Shown: positions 1-12,220, counted from the first letter of the stretch. The stretch is DNA of 64,000 nt from Symbiodinium kawagutii (GCA_009767595.1 VSDK01006579.1:190350-254349); one strand, 5' to 3'. Program-made: numbers and translations. The notes: generated by a model from the sequence alone, not told the origin.

Positions 1-135
1 CATGTTGTTTGCCGTTGCAACCATGGTTCATTCAAGATTTGATCTACAGTAGCATTCAAAAAGGATCCAGCAACTTGTTTGCTCATGGTTGTTGAATCCC
101 AGTTGTTCAGCACATGTTGATGGTGAATACCCAAC

Positions 136-246
136 CCCACACCGACTCTCCAAGCATCCTTGTTTGGACAAATAGATCTCGGAAGGGTGGAGTACTTTTA
201 TCAGCTTTTTCACGTCCGTGCCATTGCCATCCGTCAGCGTGGCACC
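136..246 (-). CDS. Coding exon, minus-strand giant gene (distal part)
   Basis: Open for 37 codons between an acceptor CACCAG| and a donor GGG|GTTGGG, phase 0 at both ends. Begins GATLTDGNGTDVKKLIKV and ends near CLESRCG. Most third positions are G or C. Acidic/hydrophilic first half, two cysteines at the end. No domain recognised. Lowest-coordinate exon found; the gene continues off the window. Confidence 0.45.
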
Positions 247-2760
247 CTGGTGGGGCTCAGTGGTTTGGTTGAGGGTGATGACTAATGATGACGGCGAATG
301 ACGATGGTTAAAGAATGGTTCATGATGATAGTCGATGATGATGGTTGATGGTTGATGGTGATGGTCAATGATGATGGTTGATGATGGCTGGCACTGGTTG
401 ATGTTGATCAATGGTGCTTGATGATTGGTCATCGCGTTGGTCAACCGATGGAGCGCCGTACGGAGTGAGCTGGTAAGTCCATCGCGTTGCGCTTGTGGTG
501 GGGCAATATGTTTCTTGACCTCCATGGAATAGATACCAGTGGACTAGCAAACTAACATAATGTTCTTTGTTGGGATGCTAATCCAGCAATATTTGTTGTT
601 GTGCTATGTGGTCTTCATCCGATATGGGGACGAAAGGTTGGACAGGCAAGTTCGAGTCGAACAAAAAACAAAGCTGGTCTTTCAGCATTTCTGAAGTACA
701 ACGGTTATGCTTTGTTGTCCTACTTTTTCAGGTACTTCTGCTGTAATTACCGGATGCAATCATCAGGATTAAAGACAAGCACTACGACTAGCCAGCCAGG
801 AACCAAGCAAGAGCCATTAAAAAACTAAAAACTTCCTTCACACTTTCTACTTTCTACATAGATTTAGGTATACGAATGATCCATGATAGATGCAACCCCT
901 CAAGCGTCCTACCAGTGGCCATGCCAGCAACCAACCATTTGCATTCCCCCATTTGAGCAAATAACCATACGTGTGCGTGGGCGCATGTCATATGAGCGAA
1001 TGAATCCATGAAAAAATGTATGTCTGTCATAACTATGTACATACACATGTATCTTTCCAACATTTGAATGTATATTAAGTCCCTATGTAGGTGTGCATGT
1101 ATCCACATATGCCACGAATGCCTCTGTGTGAATGCGGTCACACACTTTCGAAATATGTACATAAAGGTCTAGTCAGTGTAGTGTAGTCCATCATATCCAC
1201 GGCAGAAAGTGTTTGTTCTGCGTCTATGTTATTTGAGCTTAGTCCATCATATCCAGATATTCTATATATGTATGTTTCTCAGGCCCAAAACTAAGTAACA
1301 CAAAGATCAAAACCTGAGCAGATTTCGGCGGCGGTTCTCCTGCTTAGCATCCGTCTTTGACAATTGACAAGAGTCGGTGTTCACATACCGAGGATGTTCG
1401 TGGACGGTGGTCAATATTGGTGAGTTACGTTTAACATTGGTCAATTGGGGCAAAGGTTGATTGATGGTTGCACTAGAAAATGCCAGTAGTGCTTCATGGG
1501 TCTGCACAGTACAGCAATACTGGGCACGGCATTCAACCTAAAGCCCACCATATCCGTAGCTGTGTTCGCTGATAGAAAACCATAATATCAATATTTATGG
1601 GCACATTGACATTGCTAGTCTGAATGGATACCTAAACATCTTGCCGTGGTTGGTCAAATCTCATAAAACATGAACATGCATCGTTGGCTCGTTGTCAAAC
1701 CTGTTGCTACCCTGGAGTTGCGTAGGGCGCGTCTCACAGACTGCAACGTTTCTTCTTTTGGGAGTTGTATGGGGCTGATTGAAAACTGAATCCAGCTGGT
1801 CAACCTGACGTCATAATATAACCATCCTGCAGTAGATATGATACAGTATCATTTATTGGACCATCCCCAAGAGGAAAATGCTTGAAATATGGAAGATAGG
1901 CAGCATGCTTTCCACTCCAAAAGGATTAAACCAGTCAAAGAGTGATAGCCATCAATCAATTCACATTTCTGATAGTGATGGGTTTGTTTCAACAACTTGT
2001 GATTGCTTGTTACATACCGGTGAATCCATATTCAAATTGCCGTTATCCCCTAGTAGATCACCTGCTATGGCTGCTGTGGATTGCAAAATGGTGGGATGGA
2101 TTGTTGACACTGATCTAACAACAAATATGATGTATTGATGTATTGTTGGTTGCGTTCCCACAGCGGTGCTGTTCTCAAGAATCTCAGCTACACAAGGTCC
2201 GAAAGTTCCAAATATGACAACCAATCAACCTGGCAGGTGCAGGGGATAACCCCCCAAGATATTTACATCGTATCGTCAGGGCATGAATAGCCTAGGCCGG
2301 CGATGCCGCTTAGTGGTTAGAAATGACGGCGCTATTCCCACGAGCCCCTCTGTGGGACATCATTCCCACGGACCGGGCAAATACAAGCCAGGTCAATTCA
2401 CTCTCAAATAGTTTTGATAAATGCTAGATCGAGCTGCAATCATCTGCCCACATAGTCAAGCATTAGCGCCATGAAGCCACTAGCGGCTAAACAAAAATCG
2501 TTGGCCAACAACAATGGCTAGACGCATTGCTTCTTCGTTACCAAAAAATACAGTACCCTGAACAAGCATGCCATCAATGTAGGAATCTGGCATCAGGATG
2601 CAACACCCCCTTAGGAATCCGCCAACTGCAGGTTGTTGTTGATCATATCATATCTGCCAACAATGGAAAGTGGAGAGAGAAGCATCAAGATCCAATGTAA
2701 GCCAAGCTTCCGACTTGTAGAGCGAAGCATCGGCTTTCTCGGTGTACACTGGATATTCAC
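247..2760. other. Intron-like low-complexity sequence
   Basis: Positions 270-430 are TGATGG-type degenerate trinucleotide sequence. A G/C-rich patch at 430-500 is open on the minus strand (TRWTYQLTPYGAPSV) with a possible donor CG|GTTGACC and may be one more small exon. The rest is A/T-rich sequence in which I see no gene. Confidence 0.4.
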
Positions 2761-2867
2761 CGGCACTCATGCACAAGCCCGCCTGCCAAATCCGTAAACA
2801 AAGCACGTTGCTTGCCGTGCCGGTCAAGCAAGGGTTGAGGGATGTTGAGGTACAGGCGGAAAGCTTT
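2761..2867 (-). CDS. Coding exon, minus-strand giant gene
   Basis: Acceptor TTTCAG| and donor TGCCG|GTGAAT bound a 107-nt frame (35 codons plus 2). The translation starts KAFRLYLNIPQPLLDRHGKQ and ends GLVHEC. Third positions are strongly G/C, unlike the other frames. Mixed hydrophobic/charged and globular-looking; no family recognised. Confidence 0.5.
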
Positions 2868-3357
2868 CTGAAACGACCACGTGCTTGATGGTTCCAAATC
2901 AGTTGGCGCCGGTATAAAACGATCCGGTTGATACTCCTCAACAGTCCACCATGTTGTAGATGGGCTAAATCATCTAGTCAAAAACGATCTTTGGGGTGAT
3001 ACCTACTGCTCTGGATACATATTATGATTGTGGCTCATATCATGGCCAATTGATACGAGAATATTCACCTAACATTCCAGCATTCATGGTGAATCATTGC
3101 TGTAACTCCCCATCTCTATGCCAATGAGATGGTGGTTGCAGGACCGTGAGGGACAACCCCAAAGGGTCCCTGTGGGTCGGCTCCATTAGCGATCATGACT
3201 CATGTGATCAGCGGGAAATCTCTGTTTTCATCGTGAAAACATGGGGGAAAATTGAGGGAAATAATGAGAAAAACATGGAATGTCTCAGTTTTTTTCCTCC
3301 CTATTGATGGGATTTCATGGGCGTGTCCTATCCATGGGCGTATCTGAATCACTTTCA
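2868..3357. other. Non-coding, no feature seen
   Basis: Mixed A/T-rich sequence between an exon and a TG-repeat tract; no convincing frame or element. Confidence 0.4.
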
Positions 3358-3700
3358 CATGTATGTACGTACGTATGTATGTATGTGTGGATGTGTGGAT
3401 GTGTGTATGTGTGTATGTATGTATTGTTGATGTGTGGATGTGTGTATGTGTGTATGTGTGTATGTGTGTGTGTGCGCGTGTGTGTGTGTGTATCTGTGTG
3501 TGTGTGTGCGTATGTGTGTGTGTGTGTGTGTGCGTGTATGTGTGTGTATATCTGTGTATGTGTGTGCATATGTGTGTGTGTGTATGTGTGTGTATGTGTG
3601 TATGTAATGTAATGTAATGTAACATAAAGTATTGTACGGTAAGGTAAGGTAAGGCACGGCAAAGCAAGGTAAGGTAATAGAATGGAATGTATAATGCAAT
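3358..3700 (+). repeat. (TG)n / (TATG)n microsatellite with pentanucleotide tail
   Basis: About 260 bp of TATG and TG repeats followed by (TGTAA)n and (GGTAA)n-like pentanucleotides to about 3700. The Cys/Val and His/Thr frames seen across it are repeat translations, not genes. Confidence 0.9.
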
Positions 3701-4264
3701 GTAATGCATGCATGTAATTGCATGTATGTATCTCAACTATTGTAGCTGCTACTATGCAACTGTTATGAACACACACTGTTGGGGTTACCCCTTTTTAAGG
3801 AAGCAACCAAACAAGCCGCAGGAACAAAACAAATAACAAACGATGACGATATAACAGTCGGAAAGATACACGCAACAATCACAGCTGACTGTTATACAAT
3901 TGCTGACTGTTAGCTGACCATTAGCTGACTACAATTGCTAAACTGACTCGCCAATGGTCAAGAGATGTCAAGAGGTTGCATGCGAAGTCGCAACGGAAAG
4001 CCCTGGCTATGTCGAAGTTCGAGGTAAGCCGCCGCATCTCAGGAGGCGTCCGCTTGGTGCACCGGCTCGAGCAGTCTCAACGATATGAAACCGCTTGCAG
4101 AATCGTAGACCTCCATTGGATCACTAAATCCACGATCTCACAATCTCACCATGAACCCCAAATCTAACGAATCTCACCATCACCCCTACCAGCCCTACCA
4201 CTAAGTCCAGGATATCTCACCATGACCATAGACATAACATGCCATAGCCCCACCTACCACGCAC
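3701..4264. other. Intron-like sequence
   Basis: Contains short direct repeats of ctgactgttagctgacc type around 3890-3930. Nothing coding seen. Confidence 0.35.
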
Positions 4265-4364
4265 CCTGGCATCCATGGCAGCTGCGCCGCGCCGCCTTCA
4301 AGGCCGCTTTCAACACATCGTCCGTGGGCCGGGGCTTTTTCGCAGCCGGGACGTAGTAGGTCGC
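4265..4364 (-). CDS. Coding exon, minus-strand giant gene
   Basis: 100 nt (33 codons plus 1) between GCGAG| and CCAGG|GTGCGT. Reads ATYYVPAAKKPRPTDDVLKA and ends RRSCHGCQ, with nearly every codon ending in G or C. Lys/Arg-rich with an amphipathic VLKAALKAA segment and a closing CHGC. The small exon sits in a G/C island inside A/T-rich flanks. No family recognised. Confidence 0.5.
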
Positions 4365-5270
4365 CTCGCGGCGTCGCGGGCGACCCCATGGGTCATGGTA
4401 CGTGGTGAGTCGTTGGCCAAACCTGGTGATGTTGGGAGCTTTGGGTTGGGTTGCTAGGGTTAACTATGGTTGTTCTATGTTTTTTAGGTGGTTGTTCTAT
4501 AGTTGCTCTGCGGTTGTTCTATGTTTTGTTCTATGTTTTTTCGTGGCTTTTCTTTTCGACGGCTTTAAACCTATGCTCCGCAAACAGTTGCACCAACATC
4601 GATAGATTTCATAGGAACTGGCCAGTTGAAGGTTGCAGCAAAAAAACAGCGAGTGTTCCCGCGCTCGCAACTGCGGTCTCGAGCAATGTTAGACACCAAC
4701 TGCCATCCCCAGGCATAGCTACTTTCATGATGAGATTTGATAGTCAAACGGTTTTGTCCATGGATGTCACACACATAGATGCTTGGGTCTCCCTCATCCA
4801 TGGATGGTTGGGGGTACCACCATTTTTCGAAGCCAAGACAAAACTCCCCTGATTTGTTGAATTAATAGTGGTTGCTGATGAGACAACATATGGTGATCAG
4901 CAAATAATAGTGGTGGTGATCAGAATATAATAATGGTCGTACTCTTGTTTATCAACTGTAGTCGGATTTCTTTAATCAAGCCAAACGCAGCCAAATATGG
5001 TGAGTGACTCTGGGTTCGTCTACAAATGATGGGACCAACCATCCAAGAGAAGCCATTATTAGATAATTACACCACCATTTCTGGGGAGTACAGCATGCTT
5101 TGGACAAACCCATTGATTGTGGTTTAACAACAGTGGTTCAATCAACAGGTGTTGAGAAATTCAACCGCGTGCCAAATCCGCGATCCAAAAAAAAGAACAG
5201 AATGTTCGAATTAAAGCATCGCCCAACCTTGCACCGAATGAACTTGACTTAATTAATTGATCATAATATA
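4365..5270. other. Intron-like sequence
   Basis: Contains tandem GTTGTTCTATG-like repeats at 4465-4540. No convincing exon. Confidence 0.35.
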
Positions 5271-5375
5271 TGGGTGCTTTTCAAAATAGGGGTACCCCGA
5301 GTTGTCATCCCTTAACAATCACTTTTAGTAATAAACCAACGATTTTTCGGGGTTCTCAATTCTAAGAACCCTCCA
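5271..5375. repeat. Inverted-repeat element, family 1 (MITE-like)
   Basis: Family 1 elements are about 85-190 bp with imperfect terminal inverted repeats. Left end resembles GGTGTTTCTCAAAATAGGGG; right end resembles TATTTTGAGAAACCACC. The centre is conserved (ATGGTTGGTTTAT..ATGGATGATTT). This copy is diverged (left tgggtgcttttcaaaatagg, right tctaagaaccctcca). No coding capacity, so it would need another source of transposase. Confidence 0.7.
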
Positions 5376-5596
5376 TGTCGCGGGTCAATATTCAGCAACC
5401 AAAAAATCATTAGGTGAACATCAGTGAACATCCGAACAGCTGGACTTCAGTCACTTCTGGCATATGAACAGTCAGAGGTGCAGGAACTTTCGACCCACGG
5501 CCACCCAACAGGGTCCTGTACCCATCAGGTTCCCATCTCCAACAGAACCCTACGAACTTTGCTGAGTTTTCTTTGAGTCTTCTCCGACAAAAACAC
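5376..5596. other. Open frame downstream of an exon, uncertain
   Basis: On the minus strand the frame of the exon at 5597-5672 stays open to a stop near 5410 (ends EVTEVQLFGCSLMFT). It could be read-through into an intron or a terminal exon. Coding candidates at lower coordinates argue for an intron. Confidence 0.25.
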
Positions 5597-5672
5597 CGAG
5601 GGGCTGTAAACTCCATCTGAACGTCCACGGAGCAGTACACTGGGCCGGCCATTTCATACATGTCGCCCAAGG
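5597..5672 (-). CDS. Coding exon, minus-strand giant gene
   Basis: 76 nt between AAACCAG| and CCTCG|GTGTTT; two bases complete a split codon, then 24 codons: LGDMYEMAGPVYCSVDVQME, FTAP. Alternating hydrophobic residues look like beta strands. Third positions are G/C-rich. The other two frames lack this bias. Confidence 0.45.
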
Positions 5673-5928
5673 CTGGTTTAGACTTGTAATCCTGCGGCCA
5701 TGGCCGGGGAGAGGTCCCCAAGGATTGCTGGTGCATCTCTGGATATCCCTGGCACATCCTGGCACCAATGGACGTCCTTGCGGATACGAGTGAGGTGGAA
5801 ACCGAATTGCAAAGAGCGTAGTGGGATAAAGCAAACAATACCGGGTTCTTAAAAAGAACAGCCATCCGACACGTACCAGCACTAAGACATTGGCAACCCT
5901 TTGCACCCCCAATGTTGATGGGTACAGC

Positions 5929-6180
5929 TTCGGAAAGCCAGAACATGAATTGCTGTTTTCTTGAAGGCCGGCAAGGCCAACTCCATCAACATTGAAGCAG
6001 GATCCTGGGGGTGGGCAACTTTTATCTGTTGATTCTTCAAGACGGCATGTTTTTACAAGAACCCCGTATGGATGACATAAACCGCAAAGCTGGTTCCCGA
6101 AATGGCCATAGCTTTGGGCTTGGAAGAAGCGCAAGGGCTGGGTACACCGGCAAGCCAAGCTGGATTCAGCTTGCATAACG
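5929..6180 (-). CDS. Possible exon cluster (uncertain frame)
   Basis: A 250-bp G/C-rich block open in several minus frames. One candidate exon is 5929-6004 (DPASMLMELALPAFKKTAIH, acceptor CCCCAG|G, GC donor); another is around 6060-6150 (WLAGVPSPCASSKPKAMAIS). Frame and boundaries are unresolved. Confidence 0.25.
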
Positions 6181-7548
6181 GTTGAGCATGGTTGAGACTA
6201 AGTGGCCAGCTGGTTCAGAGCTAGTTCCAACAGCATGAATCGGAGGGCAAACCCGGAGAGCTGATTGTGGCAGCAGCTGGTGAAGAATCCACCATTCATC
6301 GAGCGTAAACTAACCATCACTGGTTGGTGATTGGTTCAGCCATCCTAAATCTTGTGAAACTTGTTTTAATCAACCAACCATTGTCTAATACTAAGGACAA
6401 TTCAAAAAAGGGTTGAAACCACCATCTGGATTCACTAGCCATCAATGACCAGCTTTTTAACCACCATTCAACGCCCTTATCGAACTGAATCCTGAATTGG
6501 GTGTGCTGCGAACAGCGGACGGTGTAAGCATAGCCATGGTGACTTGGCTGGTCAATGTTGATACGTTGATCATGATCACCAGCACCAGTTTTTCGTGGTG
6601 TACATAGTGTGTGATGACTAGTAACTCTGTGTGACCAGATGTGACCAGCTTGGTGCAGTGAAATAGTTTAAGTCATATCTCTGTGTGACCAGTTCCAGTG
6701 ACGAAAATGAAGACAACATTGACTGGGTTTTGGGAACACATCTTGCACAACTGACCCTTTCAAATGAAACAGCTGGATTCGAATTCGTGCATAACCAGTG
6801 CGACCTAGACCTGGACTCTGTTCCTGGCTTCCCATTTAGCAGAGAGTCATCACTCGCTCCATCTCGCTCCCTAATATCAGTGGCTTTTCTGCAGGAGCCC
6901 CTTTGAAACCATTGATCACCAATTTTATCCTAGCCATCGATATGCTTAATAGTATTGTCAGAATATGAGTAACCATCGTCACAAACCAACGGTTAATCTA
7001 TCATCATCGGTACTTTTTGAGTTATCCACCATTATGAACCATTCAACATAAACTAAGCATATTATACCCATTGAAGCTATGCAGAGGCCTGATGACTTCG
7101 GCTCGGATGCAAGGTCTACAGCCCCAACCTCTGGCCAAGCATTAAAAAAACCATCAATAAGCCATGAGAATTCCTATAAGGTTTGGCATGTGACACGGCT
7201 ATATAAATTGATATATCCTATAAGCATTGACATCTATCCGTTTTCATCCTGCACTCATTTGTGCAGCATTCGACAGACCACGAATCTGCCGCTACTTCCA
7301 GGGCACCTGAAGGTCACAAGCCTTCGTCAGAGTGTTGAACTGAAAGCTATCTCAGCAGCGCAGCGGGGATGGCGCTGTGACACGATACCCTCAAAAGACT
7401 CTCGAAATCATGGCGCAGGGATCAATGACCTCCGTTTGACGAAGACAAATTGATGCGTTTAATTAAGATGAACATTATGGGTTGAGTTGGTAGAGTGAAA
7501 AGGTGCCGAAATAGCACTCATTGATCAATTTCTCGCAAACTCAAGCAC
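6181..7548. other. Intron-like sequence
   Basis: Mostly AACCATCA/TGGTTGAT-type degenerate sequence. Plus-strand open stretches at 6685-6906 and 7079-7453 have no splice framing or codon bias. Nothing supported. Confidence 0.35.
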
Positions 7549-7657
7549 ACGGAGAGGTCGGGAAAAGGGGCCGGTGCGAAGTATCAAAAGCATCTTGGGG
7601 TAAGTCGTGGCCACAGAAGGCCGTGCAAACGACAGCATCAGTTTCAACAATCCATGC
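7549..7657 (-). CDS. Possible coding exon, minus strand
   Basis: AG|G acceptor (GTCAG|G) and donor CCGT|GTGCTT around 36 codons: HGLLKLMLSFARPSVATTYP then KMLLILRTGPFSRPLR. A second minus frame (AWIVETDAVVCTAFCG) is also open, so the frame is not settled. Confidence 0.3.
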
Positions 7658-8525
7658 CTGACTACGGTGTCAGGTTGGAAGCACGCTTTCCAAAACACAA
7701 ATAGCATAGTCTTGGTTAGCAAGTTCTGACAGGCCGTGAGCAAACATGTAGGTCGTGCCATCATTTATCGTCATTGACCATCAAAACCCATCATGAGCCA
7801 TCACTATCATCAAAAAGTGCAATCACTAACATTGATCATTATCGACCACACATTCATTAAACACTATCATCAACAATTACAGTATCAACAATCATTAATT
7901 AAGGATCACCGACAAGAATGAACAAGTGTGACCCCATACTTCACAACATAGGAACCATGACTTTGGCAAGATTCACCATGAGAAAATCATGATCAACATG
8001 GTCAAAGCATCAGCCATTCTCAAACCATCACCGACCATCACTGAGTACGACGAATTATCTTCAATTATCATCACTTGGTGGCTTATAGATCCCTTGCTAA
8101 AAATATATCTTCAGTGGTTATATGGTAAATCAATAATATCCCAAAAACACTAAAAACCTAAGTTAGTGGGTATAAGCCATCCAGATCATCAACCACCAAT
8201 TCAGCACCATCAATTCATAATGTTCCAAAACCATTCTTCACCAACAATGACGAGCTGTTCGATGCTTATCAAATATGCTGTGGAACCAAAGTTCATCATC
8301 AACCGTCACTCACCATCATTAACTATCATCATCACTAACCATCATTAATCATCACCAATCATCATTAACCATCACCAATCATCATTAACCATCACCAACC
8401 GTCATTAACCATCACCAACCTTCAATAACCATCATTGATCAACCATCCACCATTGATCCAACATGAGTCCACCCTTGGTCCACCACCCTTGGTCCACCAT
8501 CGACCGAGGAACGACACCACTTCAC
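7658..8525. other. CCATCA-rich intron-like sequence
   Basis: Plus strand dominated by ACCATCATTAACC-type degenerate repeats, densest at 8285-8460. No exon. Confidence 0.5.
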
Positions 8526-8614
8526 CTGCTGACACTCCTCTTGGCACGCCAGGGCGGTCGAAACATAGCTGCTCTGCCTGCACTCGGAACGGAAGCCGCG
8601 GTAGCGAATCGCGG
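8526..8614 (-). CDS. Coding exon, minus-strand giant gene
   Basis: 89 nt; acceptor GATGAG|, donor CAGCAG|GTGAAG. In phase with the exon at 12298-12363 the frame reads RDSLPRLPFRVQAEQLCFDR and continues PGVPRGVSA. Another open frame reads YRGFRSECRQSSYVSTALAC then QEECQQ, which resembles a PAN/Apple-type cysteine pattern and has even stronger third-position G/C. The coding frame is therefore open to question. Confidence 0.4.
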
Positions 8615-8639
8615 CTCATCGTTTCAAGATGGTTGTAAT

Positions 8640-8910
8640 GGTGGTTCAATGATGGAAGAATGATGGTGGAATGATGGTAGAAGGATGGCTCAGTAGTGGA
8701 AGAATGATGGTGGAATGGTGGTTCAATGATGGAAGAATGATGGTGGAATGATGGTAGAAGGATGGCTCAGTAGTGGAAGAATGATGGTGGAATGGTGGTT
8801 CAATGATGGAAGAATGATGGTGGAATGGTGGTAGAAGGATGGCTCAGTAGTGGAAGAATGATGGTGGAATGGTGGTTCAATGGTGGTAGAAAGGAGGTAG
8901 AATGATGGTT
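8640..8910 (+). repeat. Minisatellite, period about 77 bp
   Basis: About 3.5 copies of a TGATGG-rich unit recur every 76-78 bp. The landmarks ggttcaatgatggaag and ctcagtagtggaag return near 8644, 8720 and 8798. Confidence 0.8.
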
Positions 8911-9101
8911 GAGTGATGGTTTTATGATGATGGAAAAGGATGGTTTAATGATATCAATGGTTTTATGATAATGGAAAATGATGGTTTAATGATTTTAATG
9001 GTTGTGTAAGGATGGTGAATGAAGGTAAACAGTTGCTCAATGAGTAATGATGGCTTATAGTGAATGATGGTTTTATTGTGGTGATGATGATGATGATGAT
9101 G

Positions 9102-9137
<36 letters not shown>

Positions 9138-9573
9138 GCTAGCAAAGATTTCTAATGATTGTTCAGAATGACTAGCGATGGCAAATGATGGCTAAACATC
9201 AATTAATGATGGTTTAATGATATTTGTTGTATGATGGCTAATCGTGGTTAAGAATGCTGAATGATGGTGAAACAATGGCAAACAAATGTCCCATGACGTT
9301 GACAGAACTCGCGAATTCTGCGTAGCATAACTATGTGGCATACGACATGGGCAGTTTTGACAAGAGTCTTAATTCAGTATATAGTAGTTAGTTGATAATC
9401 CCCAAAGAAACAGAAGTGATCGTAATCCCCAATCCTTCCAGATACCTCTTTGTTGCAAGAAACCAGGGAAGCCCAAGTAGGGATGGTTACCTATTATATA
9501 CATCGCTGGAACGGTAGGGATCATTTGAGATCACAACTTTGGGAGGAGTTTTGTGAGATAAACTGAACCATCT
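8911..9573. other. TGATGG-rich intron-like sequence
   Basis: Continues the low-complexity tract and includes a (GAT)n run at 9081-9136. No coding signal. Confidence 0.45.
9081..9136 (+). repeat. (GAT)n microsatellite
   Basis: About 18 GAT units with one GAG interruption. Confidence 0.9.
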
Positions 9574-9687
9574 AGCCATGGGTCAATATTAACCAACCAA
9601 TAATGGGGGATATTCCCCAACAATAATAGGGAAAACAAAGGTTAATGATAAGGGAACCAGGGGTACGGGGTTTTGACCCACAGCCAT
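9574..9687. repeat. Inverted-repeat element, family 3
   Basis: Family 3 ends resemble TGGCTGTGGGTCAAAACCCC on one side and GACCCATAGCCA on the other. The inner block runs ...CCCTGGTTCCCCTATCATT.. and ..TTGGTTGGTTAATA.... This copy lies in reverse (ccatgggtcaatattaacc to ttgacccacagccat) and abuts an open stretch at 9690-9796. Confidence 0.75.
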
Positions 9688-9689
9688 CT

Positions 9690-9796
9690 GTTATCAACAA
9701 GTGTCTTCTTGCTTCTCAAAAGCAAGCCTTCCATGTGATCCAACCACCGCTGGAGAGAAAAGAATTCTTGGTAGTGGCATCATTGCATACCCTTTC
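9690..9796. other. Exon-like segment between two inverted-repeat elements, strand unclear
   Basis: About 107 bp, more complex than its flanks, bounded by a family 3 element on the left and a family 4 element on the right. Open on both strands. Plus: AG from the family 3 end and GT from the family 4 end, translation FHVIQPPLERKEFLVVASLH. Minus: acceptor CAACCAG| from family 4. The direction cannot be settled by eye. Confidence 0.3.
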
Positions 9797-9895
9797 TGGT
9801 TGGTGGTGGAACCACCCCTATGAAAAATATTAGTCGACCAGCCATTTGTTAATGAGTACTAGGGAAACTAAAACATGTTTGCAACCACCGACCAG
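9797..9895. repeat. Inverted-repeat element, family 4
   Basis: Family 4 has ends of the type GGTTGGTGGTTGAACCACC and aaccaccaaccag, about 95-105 bp. Other copies at 26345, 43003 and 59341. Confidence 0.7.
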
Positions 9896-10028
9896 CTACT
9901 ATTGCTGGTGATTCTTCCCTACTATTAACCACCATTCATGGTTTTCAGTTATAGACCCCTATAAAACCGTATGGAACTTGTAACATCTTATAACCCCTAT
10001 AAAACCATATAAAGCCATCCCACCCGAC

Positions 10029-10113
10029 CAGCTCGATCCACAAACAGCCCCAAAACTGATTGCCCGGAGTCCCCCAGCCGACAAAAAATCCACCAGTTCA
10101 AGGGCCAGGTATA
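10029..10113. other. Exon-like segment, strand unclear
   Basis: 85 bp between GACCAG| and GGCCAG|GTATAC on plus (LDPQTAPKLIARSPPADKKS), or between ATACAG| and GAGCTG|GTCGGG on minus (YLALELVDFLSAGGLRAISF). Both have good junctions. The minus reading does not agree in phase with either neighbouring minus exon as called here. Confidence 0.35.
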
Positions 10114-10436
10114 CTGTATCGCTTTCTGTTTCACAACTGTCATCATTTCGTTTTTTTGGGAGGCTTTCTGAAAGTAGGCACTCCAAAAATGGTTGGTTTA
10201 TTGCTAACAACGGTCAACTGGATGATAACTGGGGGTTGCCCTATGACTCAAGAAACACCCTGGGGTTCTACCCGGTTGTACAAAGCGACCATCCTAACTG
10301 TAAGGGGACAACCAGACATCACCGCCACTGGCACCTCCCTTGACCATCCGCAGGCCAAAATCGGAGACCACGGACGAAACCTGAGAGTTGCATCGGTAGG
10401 TGCTGCTGCTGCCTCAATGGTATAGGATCGGATGAT

Positions 10437-10560
10437 ATGGCAAGTTGGGTCAAGCAGTCAACCAACCAATTTCATGGGGGACAAGTTCACCAACAATAGG
10501 GAAAACTTTGGTAAATGATAGGGGAACCGGGGGTACAGGGTGAACTGACCCACAGCCATA
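10437..10560. repeat. Inverted-repeat element, family 3
   Basis: Reverse copy, from atggcaagttgggtcaagca to gacccacagccata. Confidence 0.7.
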
Positions 10561-12027
10561 TCACCAGTTTGATTGGAGATTCTACAGGCATCAAAAACGG
10601 CACCAGCAACGGAAACTTTAGGAGAAGAGGCATTGCTCGGCAAATGGACAACTCTGTGTCATATGTTCTTTTTGAGCTCGCAAACGTCTCTCCCTTGGCT
10701 TCGTTTTTGCGCAGATCGGATTCCATGAAGAAGGTACACATCTAGATGCCCAGCAATATATGTATGAGCATAAGTGAGCACATCAGCGCGTCAGTACATA
10801 CCTGTGTGCATGCCGATGATGTGTATTTGTGCACGATTGCATCCATGTATCCATGTAGAGTGTATTAATGCCAAATCCAGGCTGGTAGAATTTCACGGCA
10901 CAATGGACTGCAAAGGGCCATCACCGATCAACATCTCATGTTACAGTAGACTCCTACGGTAGGTTGTAGAAAACGGAAAATGTCGTGCGCCAGTGCGGTG
11001 TTCGAGACATGCCAGAATGGTGCGTGAAAAAGGACAATTTGCTGTGATGGGGCATTTGTGGTCCAACAAAATTCACAAGCGTGCCGGGTCATGAAAATAA
11101 GAGCATGGTGATCATTTTGTGCGTTCTGAATCTGCATCATCTTGATTGCAAAAGTCGTAAATGGTAACCATGTTGTTGCAGGATCGTACATGGTAACCAA
11201 GTTCAACGTGGTGATTGAAAGTGATGGCAGTGATTTGAACCAAATTGATGATTTAAAACCAACCATCAAACAAAGCCATTCGGTGCTTATAAAACACTGT
11301 AGCAGTTCCACTAGCAGTTCACCATGCACCCCAACTGGGCCCCAAGCCAGGGTATCCCTGCGTCACGACAGAAGGATGTTGATCAACCAGTGCTTGTGAT
11401 GGGTTTTTCAGCAAGCTGAGAGCCACATAAAGCCGCTGGTGACGGGTGAAAAAACTGGTGAAATTCAGCAACTGCTTGGTGACACAACTCACGGGTGAAA
11501 CAACTGGTGGCTGAAATTCATGGTGACTTCCCTAAGGTGATGACTCAATGACTTGAGTCACCGAGAGAAGCTTGCAACAGGTGAAACGAAGGTGATACAA
11601 CTCACTGGTGACTGAAAAACAACCAGCAGTGATACAACTGCTGGTGACTATCAACTGGTGAAAGACCAACTGGTGACTTTTCAGTGACTCACTGGTGACT
11701 ATCAACTGGTGAAAACCAAATTGAAACTGGTGACTTTGATACAACTCACCTCGCGGTGACTTTAAGCAACTGCTTGGAAGGGCCTGTTTTCAAGTCCAGT
11801 TGAACCATTGTCACCTTGCTCAGTAGAACACTCGTTACAATGACGCATTTCTTAGAACTTGAATCACAATCAATCTGGCAGTGGGTCGGTTCTCCCGGCT
11901 AGTCCCCCTGGTGCCGCCATCATTAACCAGGTGTTTTCCCATTCTTCTTGTTGGTGAACTCATCCCCCATTAGCGTAGCATTGATCATCACCTGCCATCA
12001 CCCAATGCTCATCAATGTGGTCCTTTC
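10561..12027. other. Intron-like sequence
   Basis: Includes a CTGGTGACT/CAACTGGTGA-rich degenerate repeat at 11420-11770. Several weak open stretches lack splice framing. No gene supported. Confidence 0.4.
11430..11770 (+). repeat. Degenerate CAACTGGTGA(CTT) repeat
   Basis: The words caactggtga and ctggtgact recur irregularly about fifteen times, a decayed minisatellite. Confidence 0.65.
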
Positions 12028-12029
<2 letters not shown>

Positions 12030-12093
<64 letters not shown>

Positions 12094-12158
12094 CGATGAT
12101 GATGCTTATGCTTTGATGATCATGATGATGATAATGGTGATGGTGATGGTGATGGTGG

Positions 12159-12220
<62 letters not shown>
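12030..12220 (+). repeat. Two (GAT)n tracts
   Basis: 12030-12112 and 12118-12219 are nearly pure GAT with GGTGAT variants between them. On the minus strand they sit about 80 bp downstream of the exon at 12298-12363. Confidence 0.95.

Noticed and set aside
3200-3776. Several frames rich in His/Thr or Cys/Val
   Set aside because: Products of the TG/TATG microsatellite.
5410-6176. Long minus-strand frames of 178 and 208 residues as single-exon genes
   Set aside because: They overlap each other, show codon bias only in short patches and carry internal acceptor/donor pairs, which fits small exons with run-through.
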